NCBI GenBank assembly: GCA_029050995.1
Contig: JAIDLO010000230.1
Span: forward strand, 1-5,183
DNA length: 5,183 nucleotides
Reading direction: 5' to 3'
From: Eubacterium sp.
Lineage (GTDB): Bacteria; Bacillota; Clostridia; Oscillospirales; Acutalibacteraceae
A program made the position numbers and the translations under genes. The first letter of the stretch is position 1. The number at the start of each line of letters is the position of its first letter. Of this stretch, positions 1 to 5,183 are shown piece by piece. Under the pieces are notes generated by a model. It saw nothing but the letters and a program-made list of their open reading frames with translations, did no database searches and was not told the origin of the DNA.

Positions 1-14
1 TTTATTAATTTTAT

Positions 15-18
15 AGGA
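15..18 (+). promoter_or_regulatory. Ribosome binding site deciding the putP start
   Basis: AGGA with 8 bases to the ATG at 27. It overlaps the alternative in-frame ATG at 18, which therefore cannot use it. This favours the shorter protein (MTSAEIC...). The 14 bases before it contain no recognisable promoter. Confidence 0.6.
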
Positions 19-26
19 TGAACATT

Positions 27-1538
27 ATGACTTCTGCAGAAATTTGCATCCTTATTGCAATTGTTGCTTATCTTGCAATCGTTGTTGCAGTAGGTGTTGC
101 GTGTTCAAGAAAAAACAAAAATGTTGATGATTTCTATCTTGGCGGTAGAAAATTAGGTCCGTTCGTTACGGCTATGAGTGCTGAGGCATCAGATATGAGC
201 GGCTGGCTTTTAATGGGCTTGCCTGGTCTTGTTTATCTTTGCGGTATTGCTGAAGCATCATGGACAGCTATCGGTCTTGCTTTAGGTACATATGTAAACT
301 GGCTTATTCTGGCTAAAAGACTGCGTAATTACTCAAGCAGAATTGACGCAATCACAGTACCTGATTTCTTTAAAAAGAGATTCAGAGATAATACAAATGT
401 ATTGATTGTTGCCGCTGCAGTATTAATTATCATTTTCTTTATTCCTTATACTGCATCCGGATTTTCAACCTGCGGTAAGCTGTTCGGCTCACTTTTCGGA
501 ATTGATTATCATCTTGCAATGATTATTTCCGCAATCGTAATTGTTGCTTATACATCACTTGGTGGCTTCCTTGCAGCTTCAACAACAGACTTTATTCAGT
601 CTATTATTATGACAATTGCTTTGATTGTTGTTCTTGTATTTGGTATCAGCGTTGCAGGCGGCTGGAGTGCTGTTGCTGAAAACGCACAGTCTATACCAAA
701 TTATCTGTCTTTAACCTCAACAACAGACGGAAACGGCGGCGTTGTCGGCTTCGGCTCAATGAGCATTATTTCAACCCTTGCGTGGGGTCTTGGCTACTTT
801 GGTATGCCGCATATCCTTCTTCGCTTTATGGCTATTGAGGATCCTAAAAAGATTAAGCTTTCAAGAAGAGTTGCAAGCGTTTGGGTATTCATTGCAATGG
901 GCGTAGCTGTTGTAATCGGTATGGTTGGTCTTGCTATGAGCAAGGTTGAGCCTTCTATGATTCTTGATGATAGTGAAACGGTTATCGTTGCAATTTCAAG
1001 CCTTCTTTCAAAATACGGCGTTGTATTTGCGCTTCTTGCAGGTGTCATTCTTGCAGGTATTCTTGCTTCAACAATGTCAACGGCAGACAGCCAGCTTCTC
1101 GCAGCAGCATCTGCAATCAGCCAGGATATTATGGTTGGAACATTCAAGCTCAAGATCAGCACAAAGGCAAAAATGATTGCTGCAAGAGCAACAGTTATTT
1201 TAATTGCCGTTCTCGGTGTTGTATTTGCATGGAACCCGAATTCATCCGTATTCAGAATTGTAAGTTTTGCATGGGCAGGCTTCGGCGCTTCCTTTGGTCC
1301 TGTTATGCTCTTCTCCTTATTCTGGAAGAGAACAAACAAATGGGGCGCAATGGCAGGTATGATTTCAGGCGGTATAACCGTTATTGCTTGGCATTATGCA
1401 GAGGGCGGTATATTCAGCCTTTATGAGCTTCTTCCTGCATTTGTAGTATCCTGCATCTTCATCGTTGTTGTATCTCTCTTAACAAAAGCCCCTGAAAAGG
1501 AAATTGTAGAAGAATTTGAAGATGTTAAAGCAATGTAA
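27..1538 (+). CDS. putP: Sodium/proline symporter PutP
   Basis: Integral membrane carrier of the sodium:solute symporter family (LeuT fold, usually 13 helices) that imports L-proline with Na+. The 503-residue length fits the roughly 500 residues of E. coli PutP, and similarity runs end to end. Near the N-terminus are LGGRKLGPFV (residues 38-47) and ASDMSGWLLMGLPG (54-67); Asp56, Ser58 and Gly59 match the E. coli Na+-site residues Asp55, Ser57 and Gly58. WGLGYFGMPHILLRFMA (253-269) and MSTADSQLL (350-358) follow; the Ser-Thr of the latter (351-352) matches E. coli Ser340/Thr341. FAWAGFGASFGPV lies near 414-426. I chose the ATG at 27 because AGGA (15-18) sits 8 bases upstream; an ATG at 18 would have no usable site. 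The residue before ASDMSG is Glu, where E. coli has Gly. Proline is the likely substrate, but family members can differ. It appears monocistronic, and its promoter lies outside the window. Confidence 0.93.
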   Translation: MTSAEICILIAIVAYLAIVVAVGVACSRKNKNVDDFYLGGRKLGPFVTAMSAEASDMSGWLLMGLPGLVYLCGIAEASWTAIGLALGTYVNWLILAKRLRNYSSRIDAITVPDFFKKRFRDNTNVLIVAAAVLIIIFFIPYTASGFSTCGKLFGSLFGIDYHLAMIISAIVIVAYTSLGGFLAASTTDFIQSIIMTIALIVVLVFGISVAGGWSAVAENAQSIPNYLSLTSTTDGNGGVVGFGSMSIISTLAWGLGYFGMPHILLRFMAIEDPKKIKLSRRVASVWVFIAMGVAVVIGMVGLAMSKVEPSMILDDSETVIVAISSLLSKYGVVFALLAGVILAGILASTMSTADSQLLAAASAISQDIMVGTFKLKISTKAKMIAARATVILIAVLGVVFAWNPNSSVFRIVSFAWAGFGASFGPVMLFSLFWKRTNKWGAMAGMISGGITVIAWHYAEGGIFSLYELLPAFVVSCIFIVVVSLLTKAPEKEIVEEFEDVKAM

Positions 1539-1554
1539 TTCAATAAAATTAAAA

Positions 1555-1585
1555 GAAGCACGGCTTAATGCTGTGCTTCCTTTTT
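1555..1585 (+). terminator. Intrinsic terminator of putP, probably shared by both converging genes
   Basis: A 10-bp stem (1555-1564 with 1570-1579, one G-U pair) encloses a 5-base loop and is followed by CTTTTT. On the minus strand the same hairpin has one C-A mismatch but runs into TTTTAATTTT (complement of 1545-1554), so it can plausibly stop hydrolase transcription too. The minus-strand stop codon (1565-1567) lies in the loop, so one arm of the hairpin is coding sequence. Confidence 0.85.
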
Positions 1586-2719
1586 GTCCGCTTTTCTGCT
1601 GTCTATCAATTCTTTAATTCTTCCAATATCTATATCGGGAAGTCTTCTTTCAATATCAACTGAATTGACAAGGCTTCTTGAAAGCGTCTTGATAATTTCG
1701 CCTGCTTCGCTGCTTGCGTTGTCATCGGATTTAACAGTTTGCAGAACAGATAAAAGTATATTCGCGTAATTGCTTTTGTTGATGTCCTCTAAAGTGTTGA
1801 GTCCGCTGTTTTTTGCAATGGAGTAAATTGCATCAACCGTTTTCTTTAAATCGTCAGGGAATAATGTATCAAGGCTGGCAGTCAGGCTGTCATCAACATA
1901 ATTTGAAAGATTGCTGAAACTTTCCGCTCTTTCAAATTCGTATCCGTTTGTAATCCAGGTAAACATATTGTGCTGCCCAACAGCAAGAGCACTGCTTTTA
2001 ATAATTATGATTTTGCCGCAGGTTTCAAGCATTCTGCCAACGATTGAATCTTTAGGAGAAAGATTGATTATTTTTTCACAGTTTTCTTCTGTAAAAAGAA
2101 CAGGCGCAAGATTCTTCGGAAAGCCAGGTCCGTCATTGTTGTAAACAGTCTGAACTCTTTTTTTCAGCTTTTTATCTAAAAACATAAAGCTGAACATTGC
2201 AAGATTTCCGCCCTTGGAATGTCCGCCTAACACATATTTTCCTTTAAGTTTTTGCATAAGCTCTTTCGTGTATTTCAAGGCTGCAAGCTGAACCGCAATA
2301 GGGAAATCATAAGCAAGCTCTGCATCTTCGTAGAAGCTTAAAATCTTTTCGTCTGTTCCTCTGTATGCAATATAGTATAATTTATCCTGAATTCTAAAGG
2401 TCGTTGCCGAAAAGGCGGTAGCGCTGTTTTCTTCTGCACATTCCTTGAAATCGCTGATCACAACATTTCTGTATCGTTTCGTAGCTCCTAAAACCTTTAA
2501 TAATTCCTCTGTTTTTATAATGTTTTTGTTTGCTTTTGCTGCGATTTCTTCGTCGGTATACTTAAAATTCTTTGCTATGTATTTAATTGATTTTCCTTCA
2601 AAGCCGTTAAAATTAAGATAAGAAAGCCTGCAAAAAATTGCATTATCTACTTCAGTCAGTTTAAAGGTGCCAAACGAAGCGGTTGCAAATTCTTCTATGT
2701 AGTCAAATAAAGTTTTCAA
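1565..2719 (-). CDS. DUF2974 (Mbeg1-like) alpha/beta-hydrolase, lipase-like
   Basis: A 384-residue predicted cytoplasmic protein of the DUF2974 family, a lipase-like alpha/beta-hydrolase group without an established substrate. The N-terminal segment (LFDYIEEFATASFG, residues 4-17; EVDNAIFCRLSYLNF, 23-37) is typical of the family. RGTD (120-123) corresponds to the oxyanion-side motif of class 3 lipases. GGHSKGGNLA (165-174) is the nucleophile elbow with Ser168, and YNNDGPGF (193-200) follows. By position, Asp224 (SPKDSIVG) and His250 are the likely rest of the catalytic triad; that assignment is inference. The last ~110 residues are helical, charged and unassigned. No signal peptide or membrane helix is visible. 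The start is TTG: an in-frame TGA lies two codons upstream, AGGTGA sits at the right distance, and the next in-frame Met is residue 155. The gene has its own promoter and converges on putP. Family membership is firm; the substrate is unknown. Confidence 0.88.
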   Translation of the reverse strand: MKTLFDYIEEFATASFGTFKLTEVDNAIFCRLSYLNFNGFEGKSIKYIAKNFKYTDEEIAAKANKNIIKTEELLKVLGATKRYRNVVISDFKECAEENSATAFSATTFRIQDKLYYIAYRGTDEKILSFYEDAELAYDFPIAVQLAALKYTKELMQKLKGKYVLGGHSKGGNLAMFSFMFLDKKLKKRVQTVYNNDGPGFPKNLAPVLFTEENCEKIINLSPKDSIVGRMLETCGKIIIIKSSALAVGQHNMFTWITNGYEFERAESFSNLSNYVDDSLTASLDTLFPDDLKKTVDAIYSIAKNSGLNTLEDINKSNYANILLSVLQTVKSDDNASSEAGEIIKTLSRSLVNSVDIERRLPDIDIGRIKELIDSRKADKKEAQH

Positions 2720-2725
2720 ATTTCA

Positions 2726-2731
2726 TCACCT
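2726..2731 (-). promoter_or_regulatory. Ribosome binding site supporting a TTG start
   Basis: AGGTGA on the minus strand lies about 6 bases before the TTG at 2719. An ATG at 2726-2724 is out of frame, abuts this site and reads only seven codons (MKFENFI) before a stop, so it is not the gene start. Confidence 0.65.
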
Positions 2732-2739
2732 GTAAAATC

Positions 2740-2768
2740 ATTATATGTTAAATCTCAACGCAAATCAA
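2740..2768 (-). promoter_or_regulatory. Probable sigma-A promoter of the DUF2974 hydrolase
   Basis: On the minus strand, TTGATT (2768-2763) is separated by exactly 17 bases from a perfect TATAAT (2745-2740). The predicted transcription start near 2733 leaves a leader of about 14 bases that just holds the ribosome binding site, so leader-based control is unlikely. Confidence 0.7.
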
Positions 2769-2840
2769 TATGCCGGTTTTGTCAATCTTCATCTGTTTGT
2801 TGAAAAAGGTTAAAATTTGGTGTCAAAAGTTGCAGGATTA

Positions 2841-2869
2841 TTGCATTGAACTGTTCTTTAGTATATTAT
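2841..2869 (+). promoter_or_regulatory. Probable sigma-A promoter of xpt and the downstream purine operon
   Basis: TTGCAT (2841-2846), a 17-base spacer and TATTAT (2864-2869). The -10 matches 5 of 6 consensus bases; the -35 keeps only the TTG. Transcription from about 2876 would give a leader of about 30 bases, too short for a purine riboswitch. It overlaps the 5' extension of the long open frame, another reason to start xpt at 2906. Confidence 0.45.
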
Positions 2870-2905
2870 GTAATTACAAATAATTTTGTTATAGGTTGTG
2901 TTTTT

Positions 2906-3484
2906 ATGGAAAATCTTAAAAAGAAAATTTTAGAAGAAGGCGAAATCCACGAAGGTAATATTCTTAAGGTAGACAGCTTTTTGAATCATCAGATTGATGT
3001 GCCTTTCCTCAAGGAAATCGGTAAAGAATTTTATAATCGTTTCAAAGATGAAAATGTTAATAAAATTCTTACGATTGAATCTTCCGGAATCGCGATTGCA
3101 ACAATGACAGCGCAGGAATTCGGCTGCCCGCTTGTGTTTGCAAAAAAGAGCTTAACCAAAAATATTGCAGGCGATATTTATTTAACACCTGTTGAATCCT
3201 TTACGCATGGTACTACTTACGGTGTTATCGTGTCCAAGCAGTTCCTCGGTAAGGGCGACAGAGTGCTGATCCTTGATGATTTCCTTGCAGTTGGTAATGC
3301 ACTTAACGGTCTTATTGAAATTGTTAAGGAAAGCGGCGCAGAGCTTGTTGGCTGCGGTGCAGTTATTGAAAAAGGTTTCCAGGGCGGCGGAGATAAGCTT
3401 CGCAAGCAGGGTATTCATGTTGAAGGTCTTGCAATTATTGACAGCATGGATCCTGAAAACGGAACTATTGAATTCAGAGATTAA
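2906..3484 (+). CDS. xpt: Xanthine phosphoribosyltransferase
   Basis: Cytoplasmic purine salvage enzyme converting xanthine and PRPP to XMP and pyrophosphate. At 192 residues it aligns without gaps to B. subtilis Xpt (194) over the first ~160. Seen here: LKVDSFLNHQID (20-31), which holds the xanthine-contacting Leu20 and Asn27 positions; TIESSGIA (56-63); the acidic pair Asp124-Asp125 before the PRPP loop (128-132); and IEKGFQ (154-159) with the base-contacting Lys156. Oddly, the loop reads AVGNA where B. subtilis has ANGQA, with Val at position 129. The frame stays open back to a TTG at 2846, but homology begins at MENLKKK, so I start at the ATG at 2906; its ribosome binding site (AGGT, 2893-2896, 9 bases away) is weak. 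The lipoprotein gene follows after 64 bases with no terminator, implying one operon. No guanine riboswitch is visible upstream. Confidence 0.95.
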   Translation: MENLKKKILEEGEIHEGNILKVDSFLNHQIDVPFLKEIGKEFYNRFKDENVNKILTIESSGIAIATMTAQEFGCPLVFAKKSLTKNIAGDIYLTPVESFTHGTTYGVIVSKQFLGKGDRVLILDDFLAVGNALNGLIEIVKESGAELVGCGAVIEKGFQGGGDKLRKQGIHVEGLAIIDSMDPENGTIEFRD

Positions 3485-3536
3485 CATAATTATTCGGCAA
3501 TTCAGCCTTATAATAAAGCATTAAATTTCTATTTAC

Positions 3537-3542
3537 GGAGGT
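3537..3542 (+). promoter_or_regulatory. Strong ribosome binding site of the BMP lipoprotein gene
   Basis: GGAGGT is placed 7 bases (counted from GGAGG) before the ATG at 3549, near the ideal. It favours that ATG over the one two codons downstream. It is much stronger than the site of xpt, in keeping with high output of a binding protein. Confidence 0.75.
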
Positions 3543-3548
3543 AGAAAA

Positions 3549-4790
3549 ATGAAAATGTCAAAGAAAATCATTGCTGTTCTTCTCAGCGTTCTCTTTGTTG
3601 CAGGCGTATTTGCAGCTTGCTCAAGCAATCCGGGCAAAACAGAAGGTAACAGTGATACAAGCAAGGTTAAAATCGGTTTCATCTGCTTACATGATGAAAA
3701 CTCAACTTACGATCTTAACTTTATCAACGCAGCAAAAGAAGCTATTAAAACTTTAGGTCTTACAAAAGATCAGTACATCATCAAAACAAATGTTCCTGAA
3801 GATCAGCAGTGCGCAGATACAGCTAAAGAGCTTATTGATGCAGGCTGCAATCTTATCTTTGCAGACAGCTTCGGTCATGAGTCTTTCCTTATCAATGTTG
3901 CTAAGGAATATCCGGATGTTCAGTTCTGCCATGCAACAGGTACAAGAGCACACACAGAAGGTCTTGATAACTACCACAATGCTTTCGCTTCAATCTATGA
4001 GGGCCGTTATCTTGCAGGTGTTGCTGCTGGTATGAAAATCAATCAGATGATTGAAGAAAAAACAAAAATCGGCAATATTACTGTTACTGCTGAAACAGCT
4101 AAGATCGGTTATGTAGGTGCTCATCCTTATGCAGAGGTTAAATCAGGCTATACATCTTTCTACCTTGGTGCTAAAAGCGTTTGCCCAACTGTAACTATGG
4201 AGGTTACATTTACAGGCGAATGGTATCATGAAGCTAAGGAAAAAGAAGCTGCAACAAAGCTTATCAATGATGGTTGTATCCTTATCAGCCAGCATGCAGA
4301 CTCAATGGGTGCTCCAACAGCTTGTGAAACTGCAGGCGTTCCGAATGTATCCTACAACGGAAGCACTGTAAGCGCTTGCCCGAACACATTCATCGTTTCT
4401 TCAGCTATCAACTGGGCTCCTTACTTCGAGTATATTATTACTCAAACAAAGAATGGCGAGGCTATTGATAAAGACTGGATCGGTACTCTTGCAACCAATT
4501 CAGTAGTTCTTAGTGATATCAATGAAAAGGCTGCTGCTCCTGGAACAGCAGATAAGATTGCTGAAGTTAAAGCTCAGCTTGAAGCAGGTACACTTCATGT
4601 ATTTGATACATCAACCTTTACTGTTAAAGGCAAAACTTTAACATCTTATAAGGCTGATGTTGATACTGATGATGCGTTCACACCTGATACAGAGGTTATT
4701 GCAGACGGATATTTCAACGAATCAGCAAAAGAAATGCGTTCTGCTCCATATTTTGATATCGATATTGATGGTATTACCGATATTGGTTAA
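3549..4790 (+). CDS. BMP-family ABC transporter substrate-binding lipoprotein, probably purine-specific
   Basis: Extracytoplasmic solute-binding lipoprotein of the Bmp/Med family, whose studied members (such as PnrA, NupA) bind purine nucleosides. Its 413 residues begin with a lipoprotein signal peptide: MKMSKK, a hydrophobic stretch (7-22) and FAAC with lipidated Cys24; Phe at -3 is less usual than Leu. A polar linker (25-38) precedes a periplasmic-binding fold starting KIGFICLHDE (41-50). Further marks are GRYLAGVAAGMKI (152-164), KIGYVGAHPY (185-194), FTGEWYHEAKEKEAA (221-235) and ISQHADS (246-252), which place it in the BMP subgroup carrying the 'W..KEKEAA...I.QH.DS' pattern. The mature part has eight more cysteines. 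It lies 64 bases after xpt and 84 before a BMP-type ATPase, so a purine base or nucleoside is the best ligand guess. That guess rests on family and context, since binding-site residues could not be assigned. Some family members bind other ligands, such as riboflavin. Confidence 0.92.
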   Translation: MKMSKKIIAVLLSVLFVAGVFAACSSNPGKTEGNSDTSKVKIGFICLHDENSTYDLNFINAAKEAIKTLGLTKDQYIIKTNVPEDQQCADTAKELIDAGCNLIFADSFGHESFLINVAKEYPDVQFCHATGTRAHTEGLDNYHNAFASIYEGRYLAGVAAGMKINQMIEEKTKIGNITVTAETAKIGYVGAHPYAEVKSGYTSFYLGAKSVCPTVTMEVTFTGEWYHEAKEKEAATKLINDGCILISQHADSMGAPTACETAGVPNVSYNGSTVSACPNTFIVSSAINWAPYFEYIITQTKNGEAIDKDWIGTLATNSVVLSDINEKAAAPGTADKIAEVKAQLEAGTLHVFDTSTFTVKGKTLTSYKADVDTDDAFTPDTEVIADGYFNESAKEMRSAPYFDIDIDGITDIG

Positions 4791-4814
4791 TAATTGAGAA
4801 TAAATCTCGCAATG

Positions 4815-4850
4815 TTTGTGACCGTGCATATACACGGTCACAGATTTTTT
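4815..4850 (+). terminator. Intrinsic terminator or attenuator between lipoprotein and ATPase genes
   Basis: A 12-bp stem (4815-4826 with 4833-4844; one U-G pair, the inner ten pairs perfect: TGTGACCGTG / CACGGTCACA) with a CATATA loop, directly followed by six T. The ATPase ribosome binding site starts only 14 bases later and no promoter fits between, so the ATPase must depend on read-through. It probably sets a high ratio of binding protein to transporter and may protect the 3' end of the upstream mRNA. Confidence 0.88.
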
Positions 4851-4863
4851 AAGAAACTTTTGC

Positions 4864-4869
4864 GGAGGT
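4864..4869 (+). promoter_or_regulatory. Ribosome binding site of the ABC ATPase gene
   Basis: GGAGGT, with 6 bases from GGAGG to the ATG at 4875. It supports this start for the truncated gene, whose homology begins within the first ten residues. Confidence 0.7.
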
Positions 4870-4874
4870 AAGCG

Positions 4875-5183
4875 ATGAAACAGGAGCTTGCAATTGAATT
4901 AAAAGGCATAACAAAAACCTTCGGCAGTGTTGTTGCAAATAAGAATGTAGACCTTAAAGTATATAAAGGAGAAATTCTTGCTATTCTTGGGGAAAACGGA
5001 AGCGGCAAAACAACATTGATGAATATGGTTTCAGGCATTTATTATCCCGATGAAGGCAGTATCTTTGTTGATGGGAAAGAGGTTGTTATCCGTTCTCCAA
5101 AAGATGCGTTCAAGTATAAAATCGGAATGATACATCAGCATTTCAAGCTTGTTGATGTTTTTACTGCAACCGAAAATATCGTT
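4875..5183 (+). CDS. BMP/Nup-type ABC transporter ATP-binding protein (partial, 3' end cut by window)
   Basis: The first 103 residues of the cytoplasmic ATPase that powers the importer served by the preceding lipoprotein. Visible parts: the adenine-stacking A-loop region TKTFGS (13-18, Phe16), Walker A GENGSGKTT (39-47, Lys45), the strand-turn SGIYYPDEGSIFVDGKEV (53-70), and the Q-loop IGMIHQHFKLVDVFTATENI (83-102, Gln88). The HQHF...ENI form is typical of ATPases of BMP/nucleoside and sugar importers (YufO/NupO, RbsA-like), which usually hold two nucleotide-binding domains in about 500 residues. The LSGGQ signature, Walker B and second domain would lie beyond the window, so whether the gene is intact cannot be judged. 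Two permease genes would normally follow. Expression depends on read-through of the hairpin just upstream. Confidence 0.94.
   Translation, partial: MKQELAIELKGITKTFGSVVANKNVDLKVYKGEILAILGENGSGKTTLMNMVSGIYYPDEGSIFVDGKEVVIRSPKDAFKYKIGMIHQHFKLVDVFTATENIV

Noticed and set aside
794..1339. 181-codon open frame on the minus strand inside putP
   Set aside because: It lies wholly within the strongly conserved putP coding region and its product resembles no family I recognise; it is a shadow frame.
2724..2726. ATG just upstream of the hydrolase TTG start, as a possible start or leader peptide
   Set aside because: It is out of frame, reads seven codons, and directly abuts the ribosome binding site, leaving no spacing for initiation.
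2780..2826. Two perfect TTGACA boxes on the minus strand (2785-2780 and 2826-2821)
   Set aside because: Neither has a credible -10 at 16-18 bases (TGCGTT and TCAACA at 17). The TTGATT/TATAAT pair closer to the gene is much better.
2846..2905. N-terminal extension of Xpt from a TTG at 2846
   Set aside because: The added 20 residues have no counterpart in B. subtilis Xpt, and the segment overlaps the likely promoter; the ATG at 2906 fits homology exactly.
3509..3514. TATAAT on the plus strand between xpt and the lipoprotein gene
   Set aside because: The hexamer is perfect, but the 17-18-base spacing points to ATAATT or CATAAT, and there is no TGn extension. An internal promoter is possible but not supported.
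4796..4808. Small inverted repeat GAGA/TCTC after the lipoprotein stop
   Set aside because: Only four base pairs with an AT-rich loop and no T tract; chance occurrence is likely.
4838..5038. 66-codon minus-strand open frame over the hairpin and ATPase start
   Set aside because: It overlaps the Walker A-encoding region and the terminator and has no recognisable protein features.

Overview
The window is an AT-rich, densely coding bacterial segment with four complete genes and one gene cut off at the right edge. Purine-rich GGAGG-type ribosome binding sites, one TTG start, a Gram-positive-style lipoprotein and PutP, Xpt and DUF2974 proteins of Firmicutes type suggest an anaerobic Clostridia relative, possibly gut-associated. 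The taxon is inferred from protein character, not from any marker gene. I see no mobile element, CRISPR array, rRNA, tRNA or foreign-looking stretch.

Layout. Positions 27-1538 (+) encode a Na+/proline symporter (PutP). It converges on a minus-strand gene (2719-1565) for a DUF2974 (Mbeg1-like) alpha/beta-hydrolase with a GHSKG nucleophile elbow. A hairpin at 1555-1585 separates the two and contains the last codons of the hydrolase. The 186 bp from 2720 to 2905 is a divergent promoter region: a good minus-strand promoter for the hydrolase and a moderate plus-strand promoter for xpt. The plus strand then carries xanthine phosphoribosyltransferase (2906-3484), a BMP-family substrate-binding lipoprotein (3549-4790), a strong intrinsic hairpin with a T run (4815-4850), and the start of a BMP-type ABC transporter ATPase (4875 to the window end).

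How the genes work together. xpt, the lipoprotein and the ATPase form a probable purine uptake and salvage operon. The lipoprotein would capture a purine base or nucleoside outside the cell, the ABC transporter (permeases expected beyond the right edge) would import it, and Xpt would join xanthine to PRPP to make XMP. The hairpin after the lipoprotein gene probably keeps the binding protein in excess over the ATPase. Unlike the well-known Bacillus subtilis xpt, this gene has no recognisable guanine riboswitch in its short leader. PutP and the hydrolase look like independent single-gene units.

I found no convincing new system. The most check-worthy points are an Asn-to-Val change in the PRPP-binding loop of Xpt, the terminator inside the transporter operon, and the link between an Xpt lacking a riboswitch and a BMP transporter.
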